Shown: one piece after another, positions 34,847 through 44,401 of the stretch
Layout of the letters: the number at the start of each line of letters is the position of its first letter
Position numbering within the stretch: the first letter of the stretch is position 1
Program-made: the position numbers and the translations under genes
DNA from: Micromonospora craniellae
GTDB lineage: Bacteria > Actinomycetota > Actinomycetes > Mycobacteriales > Micromonosporaceae
NCBI RefSeq assembly: GCF_014764405.1
Contig: NZ_CP061725.1
Coordinates: 1,674,001 to 1,738,000 of the forward strand
Direction of reading: 5' to 3'
DNA: 64,000 bases
Notes under the pieces: model-generated
What the model was told of the DNA's origin: nothing
Seen by the model: only the letters and a program-made list of their open reading frames with translations
Databases searched by the model: none

Positions 34847-35850
34847 TGGACACCTACCACCAGCTGACCAGCGCGAAGGTCCCGACGCGGGAGGCGAAGC
34901 GGCTGACCGGGATCGCTCGGTCCAGCGCGGATCGGGACCGGCGGCGTCCGACACCGGCCCGGCCGATGCGACGCACGCCAGCGAACGCGCTCACCCTGGC
35001 CGAGCGGGAGCATGTGCTGCGGCTGGTGAACAGCCCGGAGTTCGTCGACGCGGCCCCGGCGCAGATCTACGCGGCGCTGCTGGATCAGGGTGTGTACGTC
35101 GGCTCGATCGCCACCATGTACCGGATCTTGCGCGAACACGAGCAGGTCCGCGAGCGTCGCCGGCAGGCCCGGCGCCCGGCCCGGCAGCGCCCGGAGCTGG
35201 TCGCCGACGCGCCGCGGCAGGTCTACACGTGGGACATCACGAAACTCGCTGGCCCCGTGAAAGGGATCTACTACGACGCGTACGTGATGATCGACGTCTA
35301 CTCCCGGTACATCGTCGGCGTCCGCGTGCACGCCCGCGAGTCCGGCCCGCTTGCCGAGAACATGATGCGCGAGGTGTTCGACGTCCACGGCGTCCCCCAC
35401 GTGGTCCACGCCGACCGGGGCACGTCTATGACCTCGAAATCGGTCGCTGACCTGCTCGAAGACCTTCAGGTAGCCCGCTCGCACTCGCGGCCCAAGACGT
35501 CCAACGACAACCCGTACAGCGAAGCATGGTTCAAGACGTTGAAGTACGCGCCGGTCTTCCCCAACCGGTTCGCGTCGCTCGCCCACTCCCGAGCGTTCAT
35601 GAACGACTTCGTCACCTGGTACAACCACGCCCACCGGCACTCCGGAATCGGCCTGCACACCCCCGCCGACGTCCACCACGGCCGCCACCACCAAGTCCAC
35701 GCCGCACGCCTCGACACTCTCGCCGCAGCCCGCGCCGCGCATCCGGAACGGTTCGGCGCCACCACCCGGACCACACCAAAGATCCTCGACCTGCCCGAAC
35801 AGGTCTGGATCAACCAACCCCAGCCCCAGCCGCAACAACAAGCCGCTTAA
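34846..35850 (+). CDS. IS3-family transposase OrfB (copy 2)
   Basis: 334 residues, identical to the product at 23681-24685, with complete DDE residues (YTWDITKL, VHADRGTSM, NPYSEAWFKTLK). Both copies appear functional. Confidence 0.93.
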   Translation: MDTYHQLTSAKVPTREAKRLTGIARSSADRDRRRPTPARPMRRTPANALTLAEREHVLRLVNSPEFVDAAPAQIYAALLDQGVYVGSIATMYRILREHEQVRERRRQARRPARQRPELVADAPRQVYTWDITKLAGPVKGIYYDAYVMIDVYSRYIVGVRVHARESGPLAENMMREVFDVHGVPHVVHADRGTSMTSKSVADLLEDLQVARSHSRPKTSNDNPYSEAWFKTLKYAPVFPNRFASLAHSRAFMNDFVTWYNHAHRHSGIGLHTPADVHHGRHHQVHAARLDTLAAARAAHPERFGATTRTTPKILDLPEQVWINQPQPQPQQQAA

Positions 35851-35883
35851 CTCCCGTTGGCCTCAAACCCTTGACACGTTCCG

Positions 35884-36961
35884 TCTCGGCGTCGAAGGCC
35901 AGGAACGGCACGAACTCGGCCCAGGCGTTCTCCCACAGCTTCACGATCGCCGGGTAGCGGCTGCTCCATGCCTCGGCGAACTCGAGGAATCGTTCGGTAG
36001 CGGCGGCCTCGGTCGGTGCGGTGTAGACCGGTTTGAGTGCCTTGGCAATCGCGTCCCAGTGCTGGCGGGCCGCGTAGCGGAACGAGTTCCTGAGCAGGTG
36101 CACCACGCAGGTCTGGACCACGGTGCGGGGCCAGACCTCTCCGATGGCATCCGGCAGGCCGGTCAGTCCGTCACAGACGGCCATGAGCACGTCGTCGACG
36201 CCCCGGTTCTTCAGTTCGGTGCAGATCTGCAGCCAGAACTTGGCGCCCTCCCCGCCGTCGCCGGCCCACAGGCCGAGGATGTCTCGGTGGCCGTCGGCGG
36301 TGACCGCGAGAGCGACGTAGATCGGCCGGTTGGCGACCTTCCCGTCCCTGATCTTGACGTTGATGGCGTCGAGGAAGACCACCGGGTAGACCGGATCGAG
36401 GGGCCGGTTCTGCCACTCGGTCATACCGTCCATCACCTTGTCGGTGATGGTGGAGATCGTCTGGCGGGAGACCTCGGCGCCGTAGACCTCGGCCAGATGC
36501 GCGGAGATCTCGCCGGTGGTCAGGCCCTTCGCCGACAGCGACAGCACCAGGTCCTCCACCCCGGACAACCTGCGCTGACGCTTCTTGACGATGGCCGGTT
36601 CGAACGAGCCCGCTCGATCGCGTGGCACGTCGATCTGCACCGGCCCGACATCGGTGAGCACCGTCTTGGACCGGTTGCCGTTGCGGGAGTTGCCGGAGTT
36701 CGCGCCGGCCTGGTCGTGTTTGTCGTAGCCGAGGTGGTCGGTGATCTCACCATCGAGGGCCGACTCCAGCACGATCTTCGTCAGCTGCTGCAGCAGCCCA
36801 CCCTCACCGGACAGCTGCAGCCCCTGCTCACGAGCCTGGGTCACCAGCTGTGACACCAGCGCCGGGTCGACACCCCCTGGCGTCGTCTTCGTACGCGGCC
36901 GCTTGGCCTTCTCGTCACCGGGCACAGCGGCAGTGTCCACCGCATCGGTCGTGATCGTCAT
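35884..36961 (-). pseudogene. IS256-family (mutator-type) transposase, C-terminus lost
   Basis: About 359 residues remain of a transposase that is usually near 400-420. Visible blocks are YPVVFLDAINVKIRDG (first catalytic Asp), ILGLWAGDGGEGAKFW, AVCDGLTGLPDAI (second Asp) and the C-H pair in VQTCVVHLLRNSFRY. The sequence breaks just after FLAFDAE, before the segment usually reading CSTNAIES. From there the frame reads IS3-type sequence. The protein is therefore unlikely to be active. Confidence 0.9.
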
Positions 36962-37009
36962 CAGGTGCTACTCCCTTGATCGGAGTTACACCGTTGTTTT
37001 TACAGTCCC
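35884..37009 (-). mobile_element. IS256-family insertion sequence, 3' end deleted
   Basis: The 5' inverted repeat is seen at the right side (minus strand GGGACTGTAAAAACAACGG, starting at 37009), inserted in the integrase gene. The other end of the element is missing where IS3 copy 2 begins. Confidence 0.85.
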
Positions 37010-37930
37010 GATACAGAGAGCCCGGAACCGGTCCGTGAAGTATTTCGGATGGTACGGCGTACCGTCCTCCTTACAGAAGACGTAGCCGAGCTCCTTGTAC
37101 AGCAGGCCAGCTTCGGCCATTTCCTTCTGCTGTCGGCGCTGGTGCTCCGACAACACCGTGCCCAAAGCGGAGCCGAAGAGGATGGACCTCTTGCTCTTGC
37201 CCTTCGGCGCCTTCTCGACGACGCCGCCCTCGACTTCGCCGGATGCAACAGCGCGTTGCCAGTGGACGTGGAGGATCTTGCGATCCAGATCGATCTTCGA
37301 CCACTTCAACCCGGCCACCTCGCCGCGACGCAAGCCGCACACGACGACGAGCACCCAGGCCGCGTAGAGGCGGTCATCGGCGATGTGCGCCAAGAATTGA
37401 GCACACTGCTTCGCCGTCCAAATCCCCTTTCGGCCATGTTCCTCACGTTCGTCGGGGCGTGGCTGCCGGACGCCATCGATGACGACGCCAAGGTCCTTGA
37501 GCGCCTTCATCAGTGTCCGGTGGACGTGCCTGACCGTCTCCGCCGAAAGCCCCGTACCCCTCCGGCCGCCCTTCCTCAACAGATGACGGTAGAAGTCGTT
37601 GATCGTTTGCCTGTCCAGGTCATACAGTCGCCGAGCACCCAGCCGCGGAATGATGTACTTCATGATCGCGTTGCGGTAGTTGCTCAGCGTTGTCACCGCA
37701 ACATCCAGTTCGCGCTCTTCCAGCCACTTCACCAGTTCAGCGGCCATCGTGCCGTCTGCCGCCAACTCGCTTTGGCCGAACTGCTTGCGAGCCAGTTCCT
37801 CGGCCTTTAGGGCCTCCTTCTCCGTCTCGAACCCGCGAACGAACTTTTGCTTACGCTTGCCGTCATCTCCACGCGGCAGATCGATGACGTAGTACCAGGT
37901 GTTCCGTTTCGGGTCTTGTCGGACGCTCAT
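37010..37930 (-). pseudogene. int: Tyrosine integrase of the island, truncated by IS256-type element
   Basis: About 307 residues remain of a phage-type tyrosine recombinase. Present are the N-terminal arm-binding domain (TWYYVIDLPRGDDGKRKQKF), the SAM-like core-binding domain (LVKWLEERELDVAVTTLSNY) and the first catalytic Arg (CGLRRGEVAGLKW). The sequence ends after DRFRALCI, where the IS256-type element enters; the H-x-x-R box and the Tyr nucleophile are lost. It lies 665 bases from a tRNA-Ala 3' end, the usual layout for an island integrated at a tRNA. Without these residues it cannot recombine DNA. Confidence 0.92.
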
Positions 37931-38595
37931 CGCCGGACGCCGTTCAGCGGGATTCGGGGCGCAGAAATGCGCATCCGCGCTTGCCCGGCAGGCAACGACC
38001 GGCCCTTCGCATACGATCGGCGCACAGGGCTCGTGGCCTCGCCTCTGGCGAGACGGCTCGCTGGGACGATCGCTAGCGCCACCGGCCGGGCAGGCTGCGA
38101 TCGTCGGGTCTTAGGGTGGTTCATGGGTTGGACCTCCTGCGTCCAATCAAGGTCCCGGTCAAGTGGTGGAGCACGTGGCCGGGACCGCCATCCATACCTG
38201 GGCGCGACGATCCGGAGCACGGTGATCTCACCGCGCTCATCGTGAGCGGCCAGGGTTATCGGGAGCGCTACGGCTGAGAAGGCTGTCCCACGCAGGCACC
38301 GCAGAAGAAGCGGCGTGCAGAGGCGTTCCGGAGAGACAGACGGAAGTCTGACCTCGCTGCGGCCCCACTCATCGTTGACGAGCGTCGGACCGTCAAGGTG
38401 CTACGCCTTGGGTACGGCAGGGCGTCAGGAACTAGCCCCACACCTGAATCGCGGACCGCCATCTTTCCTCCCGTGCTCACAGCCGAGCGCCATGGGAGTC
38501 AGCGTAACGGATCATTGTGAGCACAGCTGTGAGCACAAGATCACGGTAGATCGGCCTCTGCCGATGAATTCCACCCTTCCACCTGCGGTGGAAAA
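37931..38595. other. 665-bp region between integrase and tRNA
   Basis: No gene supported; no excisionase found. It should contain the integrase promoter and the attachment region. Repeated TGTGAGCACA sites occur at 38473-38537. Confidence 0.55.
38473..38537. promoter_or_regulatory. Candidate integrase/excisionase arm sites
   Basis: TGTGAGCACA occurs twice as direct repeats 12 bp apart (38516-38525, 38528-38537) and once inverted as GTGCTCACA (38473-38481), 60-125 bp from the tRNA 3' end on the island side. Copy number and position fit arm-type recombinase sites; an operator for int is an alternative. Confidence 0.45.
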
Positions 38596-38671
38596 TGGTG
38601 GAGCCGAGGGGACTCGAACCCCTGACCCCCACACTGCCAGTGTGGTGCGCTACCAGCTGCGCCACGGCCCC
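38596..38671 (-). tRNA. tRNA-Ala(GGC), island insertion site
   Basis: A 76-nt cloverleaf with the 3' CCA encoded. Acceptor arms are GGGGCCG and CGGCTCC. The anticodon stem CCACA/TGTGG encloses loop CTGGCAG, giving anticodon GGC (alanine). The T-arm contains GGTTCGAGTCC. Its 3' end faces the truncated integrase, so the island joined the chromosome here while keeping the tRNA intact. The second attachment site is outside the window. Confidence 0.95.
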
Positions 38672-38774
38672 TTGCTGTCGTACCCGGTCGCCCGGGCACT
38701 GGGAGAACTATACACGCGCTCGCTGGCATGGTCATCTCTCGGGGGTCTCCCGCGCGACGGCGTCGCGAGCGGGT

Positions 38775-39365
38775 TCAGTTCAGTGCCACGTCCGGGGGGA
38801 AGTGCGCCACCGCGGCCATCATGCCGCCCTGCCGGCGCAGCACCATCGGCCACAGGTCGTCCGGGCGGTCGACGAACGCGTCACCGGGCAGCGCGTCCAG
38901 CACGAACCAGGAGCCGTCCTCGATCTCCTGCTCCAACTGTCCCGCGCCCCAGCCCGCGTACCCGGCGAAGACCCGGATGCTCTCCACGCTCTCCCGCAGC
39001 CGCTGCGGGTCGACCGAGAGGTCGAGGGTGCCGACCGCCCCGGAGACCTGGTGAAAGCCCTTGAACCGACGGACCGGCTGCCGCATCCGGGCGAGGCAGA
39101 TCGCCGAGTCGGGCTGCACCGGGCCACCCTCGAACAACACCGCCGGATGGCGGGCCAGGTCGCCCCAGTCGCGCAGCACGTCGGCCACCGTCACCTCGGT
39201 CGCCCGGTTGAGCACCACGCCGAGCGCGCCGCCGGGTTCGTGCGCGACCAGCAACACGACTGTGCGGTCGAAGTTCGGGTCCTTCAGCGCCGGCGTCGCC
39301 ACCATCAGTTTCCCCGCCATCGACTCCGTCGCCCGTCCGCCGATCGCCTGCCCCTCTTCCTGCAT
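38775..39365 (-). CDS. YqgE/AlgH family protein
   Basis: A member of the YqgE/AlgH (DUF179) family, about 196 residues, with LMVATPALKDPNFDRTVVLLVAHEPGGALGVVLNRAT, LFEGGPVQPD and FAGYAGWGAGQLEQEI, all hallmarks. Function is not established; homologues are widespread and cytosolic. GTG at 39365 is chosen; an ATG at 39320 with GGAG upstream would also fit, and the frame is open to 39443. First gene of the core chromosome beyond the tRNA. Confidence 0.88.
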   Translation of the reverse strand: MQEEGQAIGGRATESMAGKLMVATPALKDPNFDRTVVLLVAHEPGGALGVVLNRATEVTVADVLRDWGDLARHPAVLFEGGPVQPDSAICLARMRQPVRRFKGFHQVSGAVGTLDLSVDPQRLRESVESIRVFAGYAGWGAGQLEQEIEDGSWFVLDALPGDAFVDRPDDLWPMVLRRQGGMMAAVAHFPPDVALN

Positions 39366-39636
39366 CACCGCACCCGTCAACCGTGAACCGGGCGGCGGAA
39401 GCGATCGCACATCGGGACGGCGGACCCGATCGGCACCATCCACGCTGTCTTAGCCATGCCTGGCACCATAGCCTGCGTCCACGGCGGTCGCGTAGGTCTG
39501 ATCGTCGGGTGATCGACACCGGTGTTGGCAGGCAGGGGCGAAACCGCGCCGACGGCCGGGGCAGCGGTCGGAACGGACCGCCGCGCAAAGGCGAAAAGCC
39601 CTATGGAACCGGGTCGCCCGGATAGATTCGAAGGCG

Positions 39637-41232
39637 ATGGCAACGGTCCGGGACACCACCTACGAACTGCTCCGCGTCCTCGGCATGACCACCGTCTTCG
39701 GTAACCCCGGCTCCACCGAGGAACCCTTCCTCCAGGATTTTCCCGCCGACTTCCACTACGTGCTCGCCCTTCAGGAGGCGTCCGCGGTGGGCATCGCCGA
39801 CGGGTACGCCCAGGCCACCGGCGGGCCCGCGCACGTCAACCTGCACACCGCGCCCGGCACCGGCAACGCCATGGGCAACATCGTCACCGCCTGGCACAAC
39901 CGGACTCCGCTGATCGTCACCGCCGGCCAGCAGACCCGGGAGATGCTGCTGCTCGAACCCCGGCTCGCCGCCCGGCACCCCACCGAACTGCCCCAGCCGT
40001 ACGTCAAGTGGGCCCACGAACCGGTCCGCGCGCAGGACGTTCCGGCGGCGCTCATGCGGGCGTACGCCACCGCCGTCCAGCCGCCCGCCGGGCCGGTCTT
40101 CCTCTCCCTGCCGCTGGACGACTGGGCCCAGCCCGCCGACCCGCCACCCCAGGCCCGTACGGTGGCCACCCGGTTCGCTCCCGACCCGCGGCGGCTCGCC
40201 GAGTTCGCCACGGCGTTGGCGGGCAGCCGGTCACCGGCGATCGTCCTCGGTGCGGCGGTGGACCGGGCCGGCGCGTGGGAGCACGCGGTCGCCCTGGCCG
40301 AGCGGCTGGCCGCCCCGGTCTGGACGGCGCCAGCACCGGAGCGGACCGCCTTCCCCGAGGACCATCCGCATTTCCAGGGCGTCCTGCCCTTCGCGATCGC
40401 CCCGTTGGCCGAGCGCCTACGTGGGCACGACACCGTGCTGGTGGTCGGTGCCCCGGTGTTCCGCTACTACCCGCACGTACCGGGCGAGACGCTGCCCGGC
40501 GGCGTACGGCTGCTGCACGTCACCGACGACCCGGAGGAGGCAGCCCGGGCCCCGGTCGGTGACAGCCTGCTCGGCGACGCCGGCCTCACCCTCGCCGCGC
40601 TGGCCGACCGGGTGCCGCCGGCCGACCGGCCTCCGCCACCGGTCCGCTCCGAATCCCCGGCGGTGGAGGACACCGTCCCGCTCAGCGCCGACGCACTCTT
40701 CGCCGCGCTGGCCGCGCACTGGCCCGAGGACGCGGTGCTGGTGCAGGAGTCGCCGTCGAACCTGTCCGCACTACGGCGACGGCTGCGGTTCACCCGACCC
40801 GGGTCGTACTTCACCATGGCCAGCGGCGGGCTCGGCTACGGCCTGCCGGCGGCGGTCGGCATCGCGCTGGCGCAACGCGACACCGGCCGGCACCGACCGG
40901 TGGTCGCGGTGATCGGCGACGGCTCGTTCCACTACTCCGTGCAGGCGCTGTGGACCGCTGCCCGGCTGCGGCTGCCGCTGGCCGTCGTGGTGCCGGTGAA
41001 CCAGCAGTACGCCATCCTCAAGGCGTTCGCCGACCTCAAGCAGACGCCCGGCGTACCCGGACTGGACCTGCCCGGGTTGGACATCGCCGCGATCGCCCGT
41101 GGCTACGGCTGCGCCGCCACCGTCGTCGACACCCCGGACCGGCTCGGCGAGGCACTCGGCACCGCGCTACGCGCCGACGGCCCGACCGTGTTGCCCGTCC
41201 CCATCCGCACCGACATCCCCCCGATCCTGTGA
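39637..41232 (+). CDS. mdlC: Benzoylformate decarboxylase (ThDP-dependent)
   Basis: A 531-residue thiamine-diphosphate enzyme. It resembles benzoylformate decarboxylase, which turns benzoylformate into benzaldehyde. Visible are FGNPGSTEEPF (active-site Ser), LQEASAVGIADGYAQ (cofactor Glu), NLHTAPGTGNAMGN (His) and the ThDP/Mg motif GDGSFHYSVQALW...NQQ. Order of domains (PYR, central, PP) is complete. No other mandelate-pathway gene is next to it, so the substrate may differ from benzoylformate. A dispersed repeat follows its stop by 3 bases. Confidence 0.88.
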   Translation: MATVRDTTYELLRVLGMTTVFGNPGSTEEPFLQDFPADFHYVLALQEASAVGIADGYAQATGGPAHVNLHTAPGTGNAMGNIVTAWHNRTPLIVTAGQQTREMLLLEPRLAARHPTELPQPYVKWAHEPVRAQDVPAALMRAYATAVQPPAGPVFLSLPLDDWAQPADPPPQARTVATRFAPDPRRLAEFATALAGSRSPAIVLGAAVDRAGAWEHAVALAERLAAPVWTAPAPERTAFPEDHPHFQGVLPFAIAPLAERLRGHDTVLVVGAPVFRYYPHVPGETLPGGVRLLHVTDDPEEAARAPVGDSLLGDAGLTLAALADRVPPADRPPPPVRSESPAVEDTVPLSADALFAALAAHWPEDAVLVQESPSNLSALRRRLRFTRPGSYFTMASGGLGYGLPAAVGIALAQRDTGRHRPVVAVIGDGSFHYSVQALWTAARLRLPLAVVVPVNQQYAILKAFADLKQTPGVPGLDLPGLDIAAIARGYGCAATVVDTPDRLGEALGTALRADGPTVLPVPIRTDIPPIL

Positions 41233-41235
41233 TGT

Positions 41236-41289
41236 GAAAGGAAGGGCCCCCTACTAACGCCTCGTGTATAGGAAGGGACCCTTCCTAAC
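41236..41289 (-). repeat. 54-bp dispersed repeat, copy A
   Basis: Reading on the minus strand it starts GTTAGGAAGGGTCCC and ends GGGCCCTTCCTTTC, with CACGAGGCGTTAG in the middle. It matches the copy at 47094-47147 in 49 of 54 positions, in inverted orientation. Each half is palindromic. It may also terminate transcription of mdlC and the convergent lipoprotein gene. Confidence 0.9.
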
Positions 41290-41298
41290 ACACACACG

Positions 41299-42267
41299 TC
41301 AGCCGGCGGCGAGGCGTAGCGGGGTGCCGCTGAGCACGTCCAGAACGGGACGCGCGCCCACCGGGGCCTTTAGCGTCACCTCCGCCGGGTGCAGGTTGAG
41401 CCTCTCGTCGCACCCGCCGGTCGGCGGCACGACCGTACCGCCGACCACGATCACCTGGTCCTGCTCCAGGACCAGCGGAGTGATCTCGGTGTCGCAGCTG
41501 CCCACACCGAGCCGGAACCTCAGCGTCGTACCGTCGGCCGTCTCGATCTCCTGTGCGCCCACCAGTCCCGGTGCGGGCGTCCCGGACGGCGGGGAGGGCG
41601 TGGGCGGGGTGGCGACCGCCTCGGGCGCGACCGCGACCCGGGCCACCACCGCGCCGATCTCCGGCACGGTGAACAGCCAGGCCGGCACCTGCGCCGCTCC
41701 CCGGGTGGTGTGCACCGGCGCGACACCCAACTCGACCTTGGTGACGGTGAGCGCGACGCAGTCACCCTGCGGCCGGCTGCCGACCGCGCTGTCCGGTCCG
41801 TCGCCCGGCGCGGGCGCCGGCGGGATGGCCGGGTCCGTCGGCCCCGGACAGGCGCCCGGGTCGCTCTGGCGCAGCTCACGGTACGCCTGCGCCGCGCTGA
41901 CCAGCGGAACCCGCGCCGACCCGTCCGGGAAGCGTACGGTGCCCTCGGCCGGCTTACGGTCGGGCAGGTCCACGGTGGCGCGGTACCACCCGGCCTGGAA
42001 GGCGGTCTTGGTCTGCGGGGTGAAGTCGGGTTCGCCGACGAGCACGGTGGGTTCCTGCAACGGTACGTAGCCCGTGGTCCAGGCACCGTCGGGCCGCCAC
42101 GCCTCGGCCACGGCCGCCGCCCGCTGTGTGAACGCCCCCTGCCGGTCCTCCGGCCCGCCCGGCTGGCCGGACGCGGCACCGGACTCGTCCGGCTCGGTGC
42201 CCACCGGGGCACACCCGGCCACGATCATCATCAGGGACAGGCTCAACAGGGCGACTGATCGGCGCAT
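41299..42267 (-). CDS. Putative lipoprotein
   Basis: A 322-residue secreted protein. The N-terminus MRRSVALLSLSLMMIVAGCAP has a lipobox (VAGC), so it should be lipid-anchored outside the cell. Acidic Gly/Pro-rich linker follows, then a domain with DGAWTTGYVPLQEPTVLVGE and several Cys (GSCDTEITPL, TGGCDERLNL) that may form disulfides. No known family recognised. ATG at 42267; the open frame further upstream runs into the tmRNA gene and is not coding. Confidence 0.8.
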   Translation of the reverse strand: MRRSVALLSLSLMMIVAGCAPVGTEPDESGAASGQPGGPEDRQGAFTQRAAAVAEAWRPDGAWTTGYVPLQEPTVLVGEPDFTPQTKTAFQAGWYRATVDLPDRKPAEGTVRFPDGSARVPLVSAAQAYRELRQSDPGACPGPTDPAIPPAPAPGDGPDSAVGSRPQGDCVALTVTKVELGVAPVHTTRGAAQVPAWLFTVPEIGAVVARVAVAPEAVATPPTPSPPSGTPAPGLVGAQEIETADGTTLRFRLGVGSCDTEITPLVLEQDQVIVVGGTVVPPTGGCDERLNLHPAEVTLKAPVGARPVLDVLSGTPLRLAAG

Positions 42268-42363
42268 ACCCGGTTCGACGGGTGACCGCCCGACGGGGTT
42301 CCCGCCCGAGATCGAAACGACTGCGCGCCCCGGTCGTGATGACCGGGGCGCGCAGTACGGGGG

Positions 42364-42736
42364 TGGAGGTGCCGGGATTCGAACCCGGGTCCTTCGCTGC
42401 CTTGTCAGGGCTTCTCCGAGCGCAGCTCGCTGTGCCTCTACTTGGCCCCTCCGATCACGCGAGCGAGTCGGTGTGACGGGCCCAGTCGCTGATTGATCTC
42501 GCCGCACGGACCCCGCGACCGGGTCCGGTTGGCCAGCCTTCTAGCTGATGCCGGCTATCTGGGTCGAAGGCGCTCCCAGGCCGACAGACTTGCTACTCGC
42601 CTCAGGCGGCGAGAGCGAAGTCAGCGCGATTGTTCTTGGCGCTTATTGGTTTCCGACGAACGATTCTCGAGACGACGTCGGCTTCCTCGGCTCGCTTCCC
42701 CTGCCGCAACACACGAAGTCGAAACCAGTCACCCCC
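42364..42736 (-). ncRNA. ssrA: tmRNA
   Basis: About 373 nt. The 5' end GGGGGTGACTGGTTTCGAC pairs with the 3' CACCTCC, and the T-arm near 42370-42390 reads GGGTTCGAATCCCGG. The internal tag frame gives AKNNRADFALAA followed by TGA (42602-42604). Resume codon is probably GCC at 42638-42640. CCA does not appear to be encoded. With SmpB it rescues stalled ribosomes and marks products for proteolysis. It lies directly downstream of smpB on the same strand. Confidence 0.95.
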
Positions 42737-42844
42737 TCGACGTGCCGCCGGAGATCCGGCGACTCTGACAAGCCTAACGCCTGCCGCAACCGGATTCATC
42801 CCGAGCCTGGGTCGACCGACCTGAGACCGGACGATCCGGACAAA

Positions 42845-43324
42845 TCAGCCATCCATCCCTTTGCCTCGCCGACCGACGGCCCGCATGATCTCCCGATCCG
42901 CGTCCCGCTTCGCGAGGTCCTGGCGCTTGTCGTACGCCTTCTTGCCCTTGGCGAGGCCGATCTCCACCTTGGCCCAGCCGTCCGAGAAGTAGACCTGCAA
43001 CGGCACCATGGTCAGACCGCTCTCCCGGGTCTTGCCGATCAGCCGGTCGATCTCCAGCCGCTTGAGCAGCAGCTTGCGGGTCCGCCGGGGCTCGTGGTTG
43101 GTCCAGGTGCCCTGGGTGTACTCGGGGATGTGCATCCCGTGCAGATACAGCTCGCCGTCACGCTCCTGGGCGAACGCGTCGACCAGCGACGCCCGCCCGG
43201 CCCGCAGCGACTTCACCTCGGTGCCGGTCAACGCCATGCCCGCCTCGTACGTGTCGAGGATGGCGTAGTCGTGTCGGGCCTTCTTGTTGGAGGCGACGAC
43301 CTTGCGTCCCTTTTCCCGTGGCAT
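42845..43324 (-). CDS. smpB: SsrA-binding protein SmpB
   Basis: A 159-residue OB-fold protein with KKARHDYAILDTYEAGMALTG, LYLHGMHIPEY and the basic C-terminal tail (KGKKAYDKRQDLAKRDADRE) that acts in the decoding centre. It carries tmRNA to stalled ribosomes. ATG at 43324 gives the family length; the frame continues upstream without coding character. Located between ftsX and ssrA. Confidence 0.96.
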   Translation of the reverse strand: MPREKGRKVVASNKKARHDYAILDTYEAGMALTGTEVKSLRAGRASLVDAFAQERDGELYLHGMHIPEYTQGTWTNHEPRRTRKLLLKRLEIDRLIGKTRESGLTMVPLQVYFSDGWAKVEIGLAKGKKAYDKRQDLAKRDADREIMRAVGRRGKGMDG

Positions 43325-43457
43325 CGCCGGCCCCCTCTCTCGTGAACGCCCCCCGGCTGGCGGCGCGGCCCGCCGCTGAGCGGAGATCATGCTACCCGAA
43401 CGACAAGAGCCCGCCCGCGCCGTTTGTTCCGGCACCGACGGGCCCTGCCGACGGAAA

Positions 43458-44333
43458 CTAGACCCGCAGGTAGAACCGGAGGGTGACCCAGGCGGTGACC
43501 GCACTGATCAGGCCGCCGACACCGGCCATGATCGGGAAGGTCAACAGGATCTCGCCCCAGCTCACCGGCGCGAACAGTCCCTGGAGAGCGCTGAGCGCAC
43601 CGTCGAAGAGGAACACCTTCAAGGCGACCAACGCCCCGAGACCCAGGATCGAGCCGATCAGGCCGGCCACCACCGCCTCCAGCACGAACGGTGCCTGGAT
43701 GAACCAGTTGGAGGCGCCGACCAGCTTCATGACCGCGACCTCGCGCCGCTTGCTGTACGCCGCCACCTGGATCGTGTTGGCCACCAGCAGCAGCGCCGCG
43801 ACAGCCATCGCGATCGCGGCGACGAGCGCGATGTTCTGCCCGGCGGTGAACAGATTGAAGATCTTGTCGAGTACCTGGCTCTGGTCGACCACCTGGTCGA
43901 CGCCCTCGGCCCCGGTGTACTGGTCGGCGATGGTCCGGTACTGCTCCGGGTCCACCAGCCTGAGCCGGTACGACTCGGGCAGTTGGTCCGCCTGGACCGC
44001 GCTGAGCAGGTCCGGCGAGTCGCGGAACATCTCCTGGAAGCGCTGGAACGCCTCGTCCTTGTTGACGTAGGTGACCTGCGAGATCAGCGGGTCGGCCTCA
44101 AGCTGGCCGGCGAGCGCGGTCCGCTGCTCGTCGGTGACATCGGCCTCGAGGAAGATCGAGACCTCGATGTTCTCGAAGTACAACTGCTTCATGTCGGCGA
44201 CCTTGGTGTAGATCAGGCCGCTGGCGCCGAGCATGGTCAGCGAGACCCCCATCGTGATGATCATCGCGATGGTCATGGTCACGTTGCGCCACAGTCCGAC
44301 CAGTACCTCGGACAGGACGTATTTCATCCGCAT
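43458..44333 (-). CDS. ftsX: Cell division protein FtsX
   Basis: A 291-residue permease-like protein with four membrane segments: one near residues 20-42 and three in the last 130 residues (IALVAAIAMAVAALLLVANT, FVLEAVVAGLIGSILGLGAL, MAGVGGLISAVTAWV). The long loop between the first two is extracellular and in actinobacteria regulates peptidoglycan hydrolases such as RipC. Partner FtsE is 68 bases upstream. Confidence 0.96.
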   Translation of the reverse strand: MRMKYVLSEVLVGLWRNVTMTIAMIITMGVSLTMLGASGLIYTKVADMKQLYFENIEVSIFLEADVTDEQRTALAGQLEADPLISQVTYVNKDEAFQRFQEMFRDSPDLLSAVQADQLPESYRLRLVDPEQYRTIADQYTGAEGVDQVVDQSQVLDKIFNLFTAGQNIALVAAIAMAVAALLLVANTIQVAAYSKRREVAVMKLVGASNWFIQAPFVLEAVVAGLIGSILGLGALVALKVFLFDGALSALQGLFAPVSWGEILLTFPIMAGVGGLISAVTAWVTLRFYLRV

Positions 44334-44401
44334 CGGGATTTCCTCCGGCTCTCCGGCGTGAGGTGTTAGTCGTCAGATCGGGGTGCGGTGGGTTGCGCTC
44401 G

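Larger units (their letters stand above)
34325..35876 (+). mobile_element. IS3-family insertion sequence, copy 2
   Basis: Same 1552-bp element as at 23655-25206, inverted, with no difference noticed in the encoded proteins. On its left lies a dehydrogenase gene without its 5' end; on its right an IS256-type transposase gene without its 3' end. Neither missing part is on the other side, so the element sits on a deletion junction. Confidence 0.88.
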
